In this document: positions 45,378-54,773 of the stretch, in pieces
Position numbering within the stretch: the stretch's first letter is position 1
Layout: the number at the start of each line of letters is the position of its first letter
Origin: an uncultured Sphingomonadaceae bacterium
GTDB taxonomy: Bacteria; Pseudomonadota; Alphaproteobacteria; Sphingomonadales; Sphingomonadaceae
Direction: 5' to 3'
NCBI GenBank assembly: GCA_947504025.1
Contig: CANNFX010000004.1
Coordinates: 1-64,000 of the forward strand
DNA: 64,000 nucleotides
Made by a program: the position numbers and the translations under genes
Notes under the pieces: generated by a model
Told to the model about the DNA's origin: nothing
The model's database searches: none
What the model saw: the letters and a program-made list of their open reading frames with translations, nothing else

Positions 45378-46190
45378 CTACCGCTGACAGTTAGGGCAAT
45401 ACCACGTGCTCCGCCCGCCTTGGGCTAGTCGTTTGATCGTTCCGTCGCCGCGCTTACACGGCTCGCCCTCGCGGCCATAGACGTCAAAGCGCGTGGCAAA
45501 ATAACCGAGTTCACCGTCCGGTTGAGCGAAATCCTTGAGAGATGATCCGCCATCAATGATCGAAGCCTCAAGTATTTCTTTGATCAGCGGCACCAGTTTT
45601 TTCAGCGCGGCAAGGGAAACTCGCCCAGCAGCACGCATGGGGCTAATGCGTGCACGGTAAAGCGCTTCGCAGACATATATATTGCCAAGGCCGACCACTA
45701 TCCGCTGGTCGAGCAGTATGAGTTTGATCGCCTGTTTACGCCCGGCGAGGGCGGCGTGGAGATACTCCGCTGTAAGGTCATCGCTCAGCGGCTCCGGCCC
45801 CATCGCAGCGAATTGTGGCCACCGGTCCAGTTCTTCCTCGGCGACAAGGTCGACCGACCCGAAGCGGCGCGGATCGCATAGGGAGAAGCGGTGGTCGGCC
45901 GTTTCGATCACCAGATGATCGTGCTTCTCGATGGTTTCGGGGTCGATTCGCCAGCGGCCGCTCATGCCCAGATGGAAAATCATGGTCTGACCGCGGTCTG
46001 TGTTGATGAGACCATATTTTGCGCGGCGCGCCAAAGTGGTGACTCTCGCGCCGGTTAGTATTTGAACCAGATCTTCGGGGAAAGGGCGTCGCAAATCTGG
46101 TCGGTTCAGCGTTACACGTTCGACCCGCTCGCCTTCGAGAAGGCGAGCAAGGCCACGTACTGTTGTTTCAACTTCTGGAAGTTCCGGCAT
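45378..46190 (-). CDS. mutM: Formamidopyrimidine-DNA glycosylase, unusual zinc finger
   Basis: 270 residues. PELPEVETT with catalytic Pro1 and Glu2, GRWRID, the LFD-type region [18 protein letters not shown] and a C-terminal zinc finger. The finger reads EPCKRGDG then [10 protein letters not shown]: three Cys are seen instead of four, the second Cys of the first pair being Gly. Removes 8-oxoguanine. Divergent from ubiE by 53 bp. Confidence 0.95.
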   Translation of the reverse strand: MPELPEVETTVRGLARLLEGERVERVTLNRPDLRRPFPEDLVQILTGARVTTLARRAKYGLINTDRGQTMIFHLGMSGRWRIDPETIEKHDHLVIETADHRFSLCDPRRFGSVDLVAEEELDRWPQFAAMGPEPLSDDLTAEYLHAALAGRKQAIKLILLDQRIVVGLGNIYVCEALYRARISPMRAAGRVSLAALKKLVPLIKEILEASIIDGGSSLKDFAQPDGELGYFATRFDVYGREGEPCKRGDGTIKRLAQGGRSTWYCPNCQR

Positions 46191-46243
46191 CCAACCCTCC
46201 TAACACCCTTTGCCGCCGGAGCAATTCCCACTACAGCGCCCCC

Positions 46244-46975
46244 ATGAGTGAGAAAGTTTCCTTCGGTTACGAAGACATCGCCACAGAAGAGAAGACCGCG
46301 CGCGTGGGCGAGGTCTTCTCTAAAGTCGCCAAAAAATATGACATCATGAATGATGCCATGTCGGGCGGCATGCACCGTTTGTGGAAGGACCGCTTTGTGC
46401 GCCGGGTCAAACCGCGTCACGGTGAAGCGATACTCGATATGGCCGGCGGCACAGGCGACATCGCTTTCCGCATGGAACCAATGGGCGCCGATGTGACCGT
46501 GGCCGATATCAATCAGGAAATGCTGGATGTAGGTGTCGAACGCGCGATGGAACGCGGCATCGATTCGCTCGTCTGGTCACGCCAGAATGCTGAAGAGCTG
46601 ACATATACTGATAAGGTTTTCGACGCTTATACGATCGTGTTCGGCATCAGGAACGTGACCCATATCGACAAGGCATTGGCCGAGGCGTACCGGGTGCTCA
46701 AACATGGCGGGCGCTTCTATTGCATGGAGTTTTCGACCACCAACTGGCCAGGCTTCAAACAGGCCTATGATCTTTATTCGCACAAGCTGATGCCCAAGAT
46801 CGGCAAGGCGATAGCGAATGATGAGGAATCCTACCGCTATCTGGCCGAATCGATCCGCCGCTTCCCTCCCATGCCGGAATTTGAACGGATGATCCGCGAG
46901 GCCGGTTTTGCACGCACCAAGGTGGAACCGATTCTCGGCGGAGCGGTAGCGATACACTCCGGTTGGAAATTATAG
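46244..46975 (+). CDS. ubiE: Ubiquinone/menaquinone methyltransferase
   Basis: 243 residues from ATG 46244. SAM motif ILDMAGGTGDIAFRM, VADINQEMLDVG, then the UbiE signatures YDIMNDAMSGGMHRLWKD and NVTHIDKALAEAYRVLKHGG. C-methylation in ubiquinone synthesis. Followed four bases later by ubiB. Confidence 0.97.
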   Translation: MSEKVSFGYEDIATEEKTARVGEVFSKVAKKYDIMNDAMSGGMHRLWKDRFVRRVKPRHGEAILDMAGGTGDIAFRMEPMGADVTVADINQEMLDVGVERAMERGIDSLVWSRQNAEELTYTDKVFDAYTIVFGIRNVTHIDKALAEAYRVLKHGGRFYCMEFSTTNWPGFKQAYDLYSHKLMPKIGKAIANDEESYRYLAESIRRFPPMPEFERMIREAGFARTKVEPILGGAVAIHSGWKL

Positions 46976-46979
46976 GCTG

Positions 46980-48536
46980 GTGACCCGTCCATCGACGCAT
47001 ATCTGGCGACTACTTAAATGGGGCCGCACTTTGGCACGCTATGGTGCGTTGCGAGGGATCGAGCGTGATCCGAACACGCCGCGGCAGGTTAGCAGGTTGG
47101 CGCGGATTGCGCGTTTCGGTACATTCCCCCCGCGCGAACCCAATTATGCAGCAGCTTTTAAGGATATTGGTCCGGCGGCCATCAAGCTGGGTCAGACGTT
47201 AGCTACGCGGCCCGATCTCGTCGGTGATGTTGCGGCGCGCAATCTGCTTTCGCTGCAAGACAGTCTCCCGCCGCTGCCGTTTGCAGATATCGAGCGGGCA
47301 ATTGAATCAAGCTTTGGCCAGCCAATCGAAGCGCTGTTTTCTTCTATCGACCCCGAACCGGTCGGCTCTGCTTCTATCGCACAAGTCCATCGCGCGGTTA
47401 CGAGCGAAGGCCGCGATATAGCGATTAAGGTCCGACGTCCTGGAATTCGCGAACGATTTGAACGCGACATTGCGACCTATGAATGGGCCGCGGCCCACCT
47501 CGAAGCTATGGGCGGCGAGGCGCACCGGTTACGCCCACGTCTGACGATCGCCAACTTCAAACGCTGGACCGCTCGCGAATTGGATCTACGCCGGGAAGCC
47601 GCATCCGCTAGCGAACTCGCCGAAGCGATGAAGGGTTTTGAAGGCTATATGGTCCCCGATGTTGATTGGGACCGAACCAATGGTGCGGTTATGTCGATCG
47701 ACTGGATCGACGGGATTAAGATCAGCGAGATCGACGCGTTAAAAGCAGCCGGTCACGATCTGCCGGGACTGGCCAAGCGGTTGGTGTTGGCGTTCCTGAC
47801 GCAAGCGATCAGCGCAGGCTATTTTCATGCCGATATGCATCAGGGGAACCTGTTCGTGCGTGGTGATGGTACCATTGTGGCGATTGATTTCGGGATTATG
47901 GGCCGGATTGACCGGCGCGCGCGCCAGTGGCTCGCCGAAATTCTCTACGGCCTGACAACAGGTAATTACAAACGCGTCGCCGAAATCCACTTCGAGGCCC
48001 AATATGTGCCGAGCTATCACTCGGTTGACGAGTTCGCGACGGCTCTTCGCGCGGTCGGTGAACCGATGCGCGGCAAGCCGGTGAAGGAACTCAGCGTCGG
48101 GCAAATGCTCGATGGATTGTTCGCCATCACCCGTGATTTCGACATGGCAACCCAACCGCATTTACTGCTGCTGCAAAAGACAATGGTGATGGTCGAAGGC
48201 ATAGCCACCGCGCTCGATCCAGAAATCAATATGTGGGACGTTTCTGGGCCATATGTTCGTAACTGGATCCGTGACGAACTCGGCCCGGAAGCTGCAATTG
48301 CTGACCGGATCAAGGAAGACACAGACACGTTGCTGCGCATTCCCGCTCTCGTCCGCCGGTTGGAGGATCAGTTCCCGCCCAAGGGCGGTGCGCCAGAACA
48401 ACCTCCGCTGCCCGACGTCGAATTGATGTGGGAAAAGCGCGCTGGCAAAACTCGCAAATGGCCTGGCTATCTGTTCGCCGCGCTACTCGGTGGCGGCGCA
48501 GTCGCCGGCGCTATCAGCATGGGTTGGGTCGGCTAG
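46980..48536 (+). CDS. ubiB: Ubiquinone biosynthesis kinase-like protein
   Basis: 518 residues from GTG 46980. ABC1/UbiB atypical kinase: KxGQ-type motif AAIKLGQTLATRPD, Ala-rich nucleotide loop SASIAQVHRA, Lys in IAIKVRRPG, and HADMHQGNLFV with AIDFGIMGRID as catalytic and metal loops. Two C-terminal membrane helices near the end. It acts as an ATPase needed for lipid-soluble ubiquinone steps. In operon with ubiE. Confidence 0.96.
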   Translation: MTRPSTHIWRLLKWGRTLARYGALRGIERDPNTPRQVSRLARIARFGTFPPREPNYAAAFKDIGPAAIKLGQTLATRPDLVGDVAARNLLSLQDSLPPLPFADIERAIESSFGQPIEALFSSIDPEPVGSASIAQVHRAVTSEGRDIAIKVRRPGIRERFERDIATYEWAAAHLEAMGGEAHRLRPRLTIANFKRWTARELDLRREAASASELAEAMKGFEGYMVPDVDWDRTNGAVMSIDWIDGIKISEIDALKAAGHDLPGLAKRLVLAFLTQAISAGYFHADMHQGNLFVRGDGTIVAIDFGIMGRIDRRARQWLAEILYGLTTGNYKRVAEIHFEAQYVPSYHSVDEFATALRAVGEPMRGKPVKELSVGQMLDGLFAITRDFDMATQPHLLLLQKTMVMVEGIATALDPEINMWDVSGPYVRNWIRDELGPEAAIADRIKEDTDTLLRIPALVRRLEDQFPPKGGAPEQPPLPDVELMWEKRAGKTRKWPGYLFAALLGGGAVAGAISMGWVG

Positions 48537-48928
48537 TCCAGATCAGCAATTTCGTGATGCGGTAGCACTCGGCTGCCGACCAAAGTGGCAACTGTGAACA
48601 GTGCTTCAACCAGCATCGGCGCGAAAAACCCGTCATCGCCGCCATTGACGAAGAAGGTGATTGTCCGGCCCAGTAGCGCGCAGCCCAGCATGAACGCGGG
48701 GATCAGCAGCACATCGCCGTTCCGCTTCCACGATCCGTATAGCATCGAGAGACCTGTGATCATGAAGAATGCGGTCATGTCGCCGCGGATCGCGCCAATG
48801 CCTGTGTTGGTCGTTGCGGCCATGCCGAAGTCGGTTGCCATAGCCTCGGGCCGCAGAAGGAAGTTCACTCCCAAATAGGTGAAGAGCATTCCACCGAGAA
48901 AGATTATGGCCGTCAGGAAAAGTCTCAT
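48533..48928 (-). CDS. Small membrane protein (DUF4345-like)
   Basis: 131 residues with four hydrophobic helices (about 5-25, 47-65, 72-92, 103-122). The pattern NFLLRPEAM, AIRGDMTAFFMITG and PAFMLGCALLGRTITF resembles DUF4345. No catalytic residues seen. Overlaps the ubiB end by four bases on the opposite strand. Confidence 0.65.
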   Translation of the reverse strand: MRLFLTAIIFLGGMLFTYLGVNFLLRPEAMATDFGMAATTNTGIGAIRGDMTAFFMITGLSMLYGSWKRNGDVLLIPAFMLGCALLGRTITFFVNGGDDGFFAPMLVEALFTVATLVGSRVLPHHEIADLD

Positions 48929-49076
48929 CGCGGTGTCCCCTTAATGGTCCGAACAATTGCCTTAATCTTTGGCGTCAGGCAAAACTTAACCATCCTGTTG
49001 GCAAGGCGGGTCAGCAAACGCTAGGGCTGTCCTGTGAATAAGCGGGTTTTCGCGTTCGCGCAGGGGAGAGACTACC

Positions 49077-49127
49077 GTGCCTAGTACTGATCGTTTCATG
49101 ACCGTTAACGCGGTGTGCTGCCTGTGA
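49077..49127 (+). CDS. Putative Cys-Cys leader peptide upstream of coaBC
   Basis: A 16-codon frame: GTG start, then [15 protein letters not shown] and TGA. An AGGGGAGAG site (49062-49070) lies six bases before the GTG, much stronger than anything before coaBC. The stop overlaps the coaBC GTG start (GTGA at 49124-49127), so coaBC probably depends on ribosomes finishing this peptide. Codons 14-15 are consecutive TGC Cys codons, just before the stop. CoaB uses cysteine as substrate, so the arrangement fits control by cysteine supply. Translation and regulation are inferred; the reading frame, ribosome site and overlap are seen directly. Confidence 0.6.
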   Translation: MPSTDRFMTVNAVCCL

Positions 49128-50785
49128 GCCGGCCTGCACGCATTTTGTTGGTGATCGGCGGCGGTATCGCGGCTTATAAGTCATGCGAATTGGTGCGGTT
49201 AATAAAGCGCAGCGGTTCCGAAGTCACCTGTGTGCTGACCAATGGTGGTTCGCAGTTCGTTACTCCTATGACGCTCGCCGCGCTCAGCGAAAATCCGGTA
49301 CATACCACGCTGTGGGATCTCAAGAATGAGGCTGAGATGGGCCATATTCAGCTGAGCCGCGAGGCTGACCTGGTAGTAGTATGCCCTGCAACGGCTGACC
49401 TGCTCGCCAAGATGGCCGCTGGTATTGCCGATGATCTGGCCACCACGCTGATCCTGGCGACCGACAAGCCGGTGATGACGGTGCCTGCGATGAATGTTCG
49501 CATGTGGCAACATGATGCGACGCAGCGCAATGTCGAGCGCCTGCGGCTCGCCGGTGTGACTGTGATCGATCCCGACGAGGGCGCGATGGCGTGCGGCGAA
49601 TTTGGCCCCGGCCGTTTGCCCGAACCCGAAGCGATCTGGCTCGAGATTGCCGATATGCTGACGCTTGATCCGGGCGAGGCTGGCGAGACGGACATCGATG
49701 AATTCGTCGAGGCGCTGGAGCCAGAGCCTGACTATGAAGAGGCCGAAGACGAGCCGGAGGCGAAGGCTGGCGGCCTCGGCGGAATGCTCTCCTCCATCAT
49801 CTCGCGCAGTATGCCGCGCCGGATCGAGGAAGATGAGGTCGTCTATGAAGATGGCTTTGAGGAGGGCGAGCTTCCCGAAGACTTCGATCCGGACGCTCCT
49901 TTGCCAGAACCCGATTTGGGCGGACCGCTGATGGCGACCAAAGGCGGGGCGAGCGCCGCGCCGCCGACTGATCCCGAAGCGATCAATCATGAGGTGGCAA
50001 ACAGCAGTGCGGGCGCACCCGAACCGCTTGACGGAGAGGCAGACGGTGCCTTTCCTGCATTCGATCCGCTTGAGGGACAGCCAGCTTTTGACATGGAACC
50101 CGAGCACCGCCCGCTTTACGGTAAGCATGTGGTTGTAACCGCCGGGCCGACGCATGAACCGATCGATCCGGTACGCTATATTGCTAACCGTTCTTCTGGT
50201 CAGCAAGGCTATGCGATTGCAGCCTCAGCAGCAGCGGCTGGCGCACGAGTTACATTGGTTTCCGGGCCGGTGAATCTGCCAACACCGCAGGGCGTTGATC
50301 GGGTGAATGTTCAATCTGCTCGCGACATGTCCGATGCCGTAAAGGACGCTATGCCTTGCGATGTAGCGATCATGGTAGCTGCTGTCGCCGATTGGCGGAC
50401 CAAAGACTATGCCGATTCCAAGATGAAAAAGCGTGGTTCTGCGCCGCCTGCCCTGATCTTGACCGAGAATCCTGATATTCTTGCCAATCTGTCGGGATCG
50501 AACGATCGGCCGGCATTGCTGATTGGCTTTGCAGCGGAAACTGACGATGTGATCGAAAATGCCAAAGCAAAGCGGAAACGCAAAGGTATCGACTGGATTG
50601 TCGCGAATGACGTGTCGGGAGGTATCGGCAACAGCGTCATGGGCGGGACCGATAATACCGTCCACATCGTCACCAGCGAGTATGTCGAAAGCCTCGAAGA
50701 AATGCCCAAGCCGGCTGTCGCGCACGCTTTGATCGAACGAATTGCTCAGCAGCTTAGTGAGCAAGAAGGATCCGACGATGAGTGA
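49124..50785 (+). CDS. coaBC: Bifunctional CoaBC with long acidic linker
   Basis: 553 residues from GTG 49124 ([20 protein letters not shown]), about 150 longer than usual. The N-terminal CoaC flavoprotein decarboxylase domain (to about 178) has PAMNVRMW and [13 protein letters not shown]; the C-terminal CoaB ligase (from about 330) starts [24 protein letters not shown]. Between them is a 145-residue acidic, Pro-rich linker ([20 protein letters not shown] and onward). It joins cysteine to 4'-phosphopantothenate and decarboxylates it, two steps of coenzyme A synthesis. Overlaps dut by eight bases. Confidence 0.93.
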   Translation: MSRPARILLVIGGGIAAYKSCELVRLIKRSGSEVTCVLTNGGSQFVTPMTLAALSENPVHTTLWDLKNEAEMGHIQLSREADLVVVCPATADLLAKMAAGIADDLATTLILATDKPVMTVPAMNVRMWQHDATQRNVERLRLAGVTVIDPDEGAMACGEFGPGRLPEPEAIWLEIADMLTLDPGEAGETDIDEFVEALEPEPDYEEAEDEPEAKAGGLGGMLSSIISRSMPRRIEEDEVVYEDGFEEGELPEDFDPDAPLPEPDLGGPLMATKGGASAAPPTDPEAINHEVANSSAGAPEPLDGEADGAFPAFDPLEGQPAFDMEPEHRPLYGKHVVVTAGPTHEPIDPVRYIANRSSGQQGYAIAASAAAAGARVTLVSGPVNLPTPQGVDRVNVQSARDMSDAVKDAMPCDVAIMVAAVADWRTKDYADSKMKKRGSAPPALILTENPDILANLSGSNDRPALLIGFAAETDDVIENAKAKRKRKGIDWIVANDVSGGIGNSVMGGTDNTVHIVTSEYVESLEEMPKPAVAHALIERIAQQLSEQEGSDDE

Positions 50786-51239
50786 CCCCGTATCCGTAAA
50801 GTTGAAGCGTTTGCCGCACGGGCTGAGCCTTAACTTGCCCGCCTATGCAACGGCAGGTTCTGCTGGAATGGATGTAGTTTCGGCAGAGACCGTTAGCATT
50901 CGGCCAGGCGGACGTCATGCAGTGGCGACAGGCCTATCGATGGCAATTCCAAACGGTTATGAAATTCAGGTTCGTCCGCGCTCTGGCCTAGCCTTAAAAC
51001 ATGGCATCACCGTGCCTAATACGCCCGGCACGATCGATAGTGATTATCGCGGGGAGTTGAAGGTGATCCTGATCAATCACGGGAATGACAGTTTCGCCAT
51101 CCAGCGCGGAGACCGTGTGGCTCAGTTGGTGTTGGCTCCGGTGATTCAGGCAAGCTGGGAAGAAGTCGACGAGCTGGACGATACGAGCCGGGGCACGGGC
51201 GGTTTCGGTTCGACAGGTGGATCAGCCAAACTGGTCTGA
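50778..51239 (+). CDS. dut: dUTP pyrophosphatase
   Basis: 153 residues from ATG 50778. The five dUTPase motifs are present: [47 protein letters not shown] and [10 protein letters not shown]. Trimeric enzyme that hydrolyses dUTP to dUMP. Coupled to coaBC by overlap; the coaBC-dut pair is a conserved arrangement. Confidence 0.97.
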   Translation: MSDPVSVKLKRLPHGLSLNLPAYATAGSAGMDVVSAETVSIRPGGRHAVATGLSMAIPNGYEIQVRPRSGLALKHGITVPNTPGTIDSDYRGELKVILINHGNDSFAIQRGDRVAQLVLAPVIQASWEEVDELDDTSRGTGGFGSTGGSAKLV

Positions 51240-51242
51240 ACT

Positions 51243-51270
51243 AAAAAGGGCGGCCCCATCGGAGCCGCCC
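51243..51270 (-). terminator. Terminator after the DUF4136 gene (bidirectional)
   Basis: GGGCGGC-CCCATCGGA-GCCGCCC stem (51248-51270). On the minus strand it is followed by five T, ending the leftward DUF4136 gene; it also lies just after dut. Confidence 0.8.
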
Positions 51271-51293
51271 TCATAGTATTTATTCAGACGAAC

Positions 51294-51968
51294 CTATTTC
51301 TCTGGCGCAATCGAAATGCGAACCGTTTCACCCGATCTGCCAGGGAAGTCGGTGAACATGGCTTCGATTAGATTTGGAACCAGATACTGCAGGCGATTGC
51401 TGGTTGAAGCGGCCTGAGCCTTACCTTCGAACAGACGTTCACCGTCAGCTGCGCGGTCGATTTTCATATCAATGCCGCTGGTGTAGACAGTCTGGCTGTG
51501 GTGGTCATCGCCGAAGAACGGGTCGTGCCAGCCATAACCCCAACGTGATGCACGGTAGCCGCGGTAGCCGCGGTAGCCTAGGCGGCGATATGGGCTGTAG
51601 CGATACCAGGGGCTGTAGAACGGATCGCTATATCCGAAACCTGATCTGCGGATGCGCTCGCGTCCGTTATCGACGCCGTAGTCGAACCGGACCAGAAGGG
51701 TCGCGTTGTCCGGCGATGCCTCAGTATAACCAAGTTCAGCCATTTCAGCTTCGACGAAATCGGCATAGCGTGAGAATTCAAGCCCGCCAGCAAGCGCTGG
51801 ATCATCGGCAATAACCGCAAAGGTCTGGCCCTGCGGCGCGGGAAGCTGCGTTTGAAAGCGCGATACGTCGGCATTGAACGGTGTGGCGCATGCGGCGACA
51901 GTCGCCAGCATTAGCGGCGCCGCTGCCAGCTTGAGCCTGCGGCCCCATTTTTGCGAAAGTTTTGTCAT
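51294..51968 (-). CDS. DUF4136 lipoprotein, Tyr/Arg-rich
   Basis: 224 residues from the ATG at 51968 (AAGGGG just upstream). Lipoprotein signal ends VAACA. The middle holds a Tyr/Arg/Gly-rich patch (about 120-148) with the tandem repeat YRGYRGYR coded by three direct copies of a 9-base unit. DUF4136 C-terminus FTDFPGRSGETVRIS is shared with the gene at 21556-22161. Function unknown, envelope. Confidence 0.8.
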   Translation of the reverse strand: MTKLSQKWGRRLKLAAAPLMLATVAACATPFNADVSRFQTQLPAPQGQTFAVIADDPALAGGLEFSRYADFVEAEMAELGYTEASPDNATLLVRFDYGVDNGRERIRRSGFGYSDPFYSPWYRYSPYRRLGYRGYRGYRASRWGYGWHDPFFGDDHHSQTVYTSGIDMKIDRAADGERLFEGKAQAASTSNRLQYLVPNLIEAMFTDFPGRSGETVRISIAPEK

Positions 51969-52115
51969 CATCAACCCCTTACGAAAACGAGATGCACAAC
52001 GCGGCCGCCCCACCTCTCGGCCCGCAAGCATTCTTCGTGATGGTTGCTTGTAGGATATAGTGACTTAACCGGGCTTGAATATCCTGATTCGCAAAACTTA
52101 ATCAAAACAGTGGCA

Positions 52116-53132
52116 TCATCCTCTAAATAAACCGAGTGCATTGTATGTGGCCGCCAAGGTAGGAGCAGCGAGGGCGCGTGCCTTCAGCGCCCCCTTGGCG
52201 AGAATCGCATCGAGTGCTTCGTCGTCTTCGCGCAAATCCACATAACGGGCTGAGATTGGGCTGAGCGTTTCAACCATCAATTCGCCGAGCGCTGGTTTGA
52301 ATTTACCGAACCCCTCACCAGCAAAATCGGTCAACACGTCATCAGCTGATTTACCGGCCAACGCAGCGTATATAGTGACAAGGTTCGAAGCTTCGGCGCG
52401 GCCTTCCAATTCCTTTGCGGTCTCGGGCAAAGGCTCGGGGTCAGTCTTGGCTTTTTTCACTTTCTTCATGATCGTATCGGCGTTGTCAGTCAGATTAATA
52501 CGGCTCATTTCCGACGCATCGGACTTGCTCATCTTCGCGCTGCCATCGCGCAGCGACATTATTCGCGCCGCCTGTGGCGGCATGATCGGATCTGGCAGAG
52601 TGAAGACCGGGCTCTCTTCGTTGCAGAAATCATTGTTAAACTTCTGCGCGATGTCGCGGGCCAGTTCCAAGTGCTGTTTTTGGTCGTCGCCAACCGGCAC
52701 ATGGGTCGCCTGATATAGCAACACGTCGGCAGCCTGGAGGACGGGGTAGGCATAAAGCGCGATGCTCGCACCTTCGCGGTTCTTGCCCGATTTATCTTTG
52801 AACTGCGTCATGCGGTTGAGCCAGCCCATCCGCGCTGTACCGTTCAGCAGCCACTGCAGTTCCGCATGGGCGGGAACTTGCGCTTGGTTGAATAGAACGG
52901 AGCGTTCCGGATCAATGCCGCATGCAACCAGCGCGGCGGCCATGTCACGTGTGCCCGATCGCAGTTCTGCCGGAACATGTGGCATGGAAATGGCGTGCAG
53001 ATCGGCAAGGAAGAACAAGCATTCACCGTCCACTGAAATCTCTTCCTGCATGCGCACCCAATTACGGATCGCTCCGAGGTAATTGCCGAGATGGAGGTTG
53101 CCGGTTGGCTGGATGCCGGAGACTACACGCAT
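52116..53132 (-). CDS. trpS: Tryptophanyl-tRNA synthetase
   Basis: 338 residues from ATG 53132, with AGGAC about 10 bases upstream. HIGH-like GNLHLGNYLG and KMSKS region SAKMSKSDAS are clear. Class I synthetase that charges tRNA-Trp. Adjacent to murJ on the same strand, 35 bp apart. Confidence 0.97.
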   Translation of the reverse strand: MRVVSGIQPTGNLHLGNYLGAIRNWVRMQEEISVDGECLFFLADLHAISMPHVPAELRSGTRDMAAALVACGIDPERSVLFNQAQVPAHAELQWLLNGTARMGWLNRMTQFKDKSGKNREGASIALYAYPVLQAADVLLYQATHVPVGDDQKQHLELARDIAQKFNNDFCNEESPVFTLPDPIMPPQAARIMSLRDGSAKMSKSDASEMSRINLTDNADTIMKKVKKAKTDPEPLPETAKELEGRAEASNLVTIYAALAGKSADDVLTDFAGEGFGKFKPALGELMVETLSPISARYVDLREDDEALDAILAKGALKARALAAPTLAATYNALGLFRG

Positions 53133-53167
53133 TGGAAAAGTGTCCTGAATTTTGGATCGGCTCAAAG

Positions 53168-54739
53168 TTAGTTAGGGCGGCGTTTGAGCTGGGCGATGGT
53201 CGAACGATTGATGACCCCCAGCGCGATTGCCCCCGCGAAATAGATAATCGCGCCAACAAGAACAAGCGCAGCGATGGAGGCGACACGCTCGAGCACATTA
53301 CCGGCATAGAATTCCGCGCCATAGGGCATGGCGTAATAAAGCGCTGCACCCATCGCGGCGGCTGCTATCGTTATCCGTACAAGCCGGCCCATGACGTGGG
53401 CTGTCATCGTGAAATAGCCTTTGCGCGAAAGGATTAGTAGCAACAATAGAACATTGCTCCACGCTGCAAGTGAGCCAGCAAGTGCCAGGCCGAATACGCC
53501 GTATCGAGGCACGAGGATAAGGTTGAGCACGATGTTGAGGCTCAGCGATACGACGGCGGTAAAGACGGGGGTACGCGTATCCTTGCGAGCGAAAAAGTTC
53601 GGAATCAGCACCTTGATCAATACATAGGCAGGCAGTCCCACCACCAATGCTGATACGACAGCACCTGTGGAATATGCGTTCTCCAAAGTGAATGCACCGC
53701 CCGTGTAAAATGCCCGGGTGAAGGCGCTGCCAGTTACGAACAAGGCAACTGCAGCCGGAACGGTTAGCAGCATGGCCAATTCGACAGCGTTGCTTTGGAG
53801 GCGCGATGCACCTTCGGCGTCCTCAACGGCGATCATACGAGATAAGGAGGGGAGGATGGCAGTGCCCAGCGCAATGCCTATGATCCCTAACGGTAGCTGG
53901 TTCAGACGGTCCGCATAGGCGAGGAAGCTATATGCCCCGTCTGGTAGGGTGGAGAGGAAGAACAGGTCGATGAAACGGCTGATTTGATACACCCCCGCGC
54001 CCAGAATTGCCGGTAGGATCAGGATGCCCAGTTCCTTGACGCCCGGGGTGATCTTGGGGCGCCTGATATTCATTCGGAAGCCTGATTTGCGGGCAAACCA
54101 TCCGAGCCAGAGCAGTTGAAGAACCCCGGAAACTGTCACGGCGATTGAAAGGTAAAAACCGACGGCTCGCCGCGCTTCGATACCTTCGCCCAGCGTCGTG
54201 CCGTACACCAGCGCGGCGATCATGCAGATGTTCAGCATTATTGGAGCCGCCGCCGCGGCGGCAAAGCGCGACAGGCTATTGAGGATTGCAGCGAACAATG
54301 TCGCAAGGCTCATGAAGGCCAGATAGGGAAATGCCACCCGCGCCATAAGCACGGCCAGATCCATTAGCGCGGGATCTTCTTCAATCCCTTCATTTGCAAA
54401 AAAGCCAGCGATCCATGGCATGGCGATTATCGCCAGCGCGCCGAATACGATCAATACCGGAATCAAAAATGCCAGCACTTCCTCTGCGAAAGCGCGCGAT
54501 TCGGTAATATCGTCACCTTCTTTCATCCGCCGGTTGAACAGCGGTACGAAAGCCGAGGCAAAGGCCCCCTCGGCGAACAGGCGGCGGAAGATGTTGGGCA
54601 GCTGGAACGCCAACTGCCAAGCATCAGCCACACCGCCTGCACCAAGAATGCGGGCTAATAGTATGTCGCGAGCGAAGCCGAACACACGGCTGACCATAGT
54701 CAGGCCGCCGATAGTGCCGACATTCTTGAGCAGGCTCAT
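53168..54739 (-). CDS. murJ: Lipid II flippase MurJ
   Basis: 523 residues, about 14 membrane helices. N-terminal pattern TMVSRVFGFARDILLARILGA and helix 2 with LPNIFRRLFAEGAFASAFVP are the MurJ/MviN hallmark. It flips lipid II for peptidoglycan. Gene order secB-murJ-trpS is shared by related genomes. Confidence 0.96.
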   Translation of the reverse strand: MSLLKNVGTIGGLTMVSRVFGFARDILLARILGAGGVADAWQLAFQLPNIFRRLFAEGAFASAFVPLFNRRMKEGDDITESRAFAEEVLAFLIPVLIVFGALAIIAMPWIAGFFANEGIEEDPALMDLAVLMARVAFPYLAFMSLATLFAAILNSLSRFAAAAAAPIMLNICMIAALVYGTTLGEGIEARRAVGFYLSIAVTVSGVLQLLWLGWFARKSGFRMNIRRPKITPGVKELGILILPAILGAGVYQISRFIDLFFLSTLPDGAYSFLAYADRLNQLPLGIIGIALGTAILPSLSRMIAVEDAEGASRLQSNAVELAMLLTVPAAVALFVTGSAFTRAFYTGGAFTLENAYSTGAVVSALVVGLPAYVLIKVLIPNFFARKDTRTPVFTAVVSLSLNIVLNLILVPRYGVFGLALAGSLAAWSNVLLLLLILSRKGYFTMTAHVMGRLVRITIAAAAMGAALYYAMPYGAEFYAGNVLERVASIAALVLVGAIIYFAGAIALGVINRSTIAQLKRRPN

Positions 54740-54773
54740 ATGCCTCGCTCGCTTAGCTTAAGCCCGCAGGACG

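Noticed and set aside
49199..50206. 335-residue frame on the minus strand inside coaBC
   Set aside because: Antisense to coaBC; the sequence has low-complexity Arg/His composition typical of shadows.
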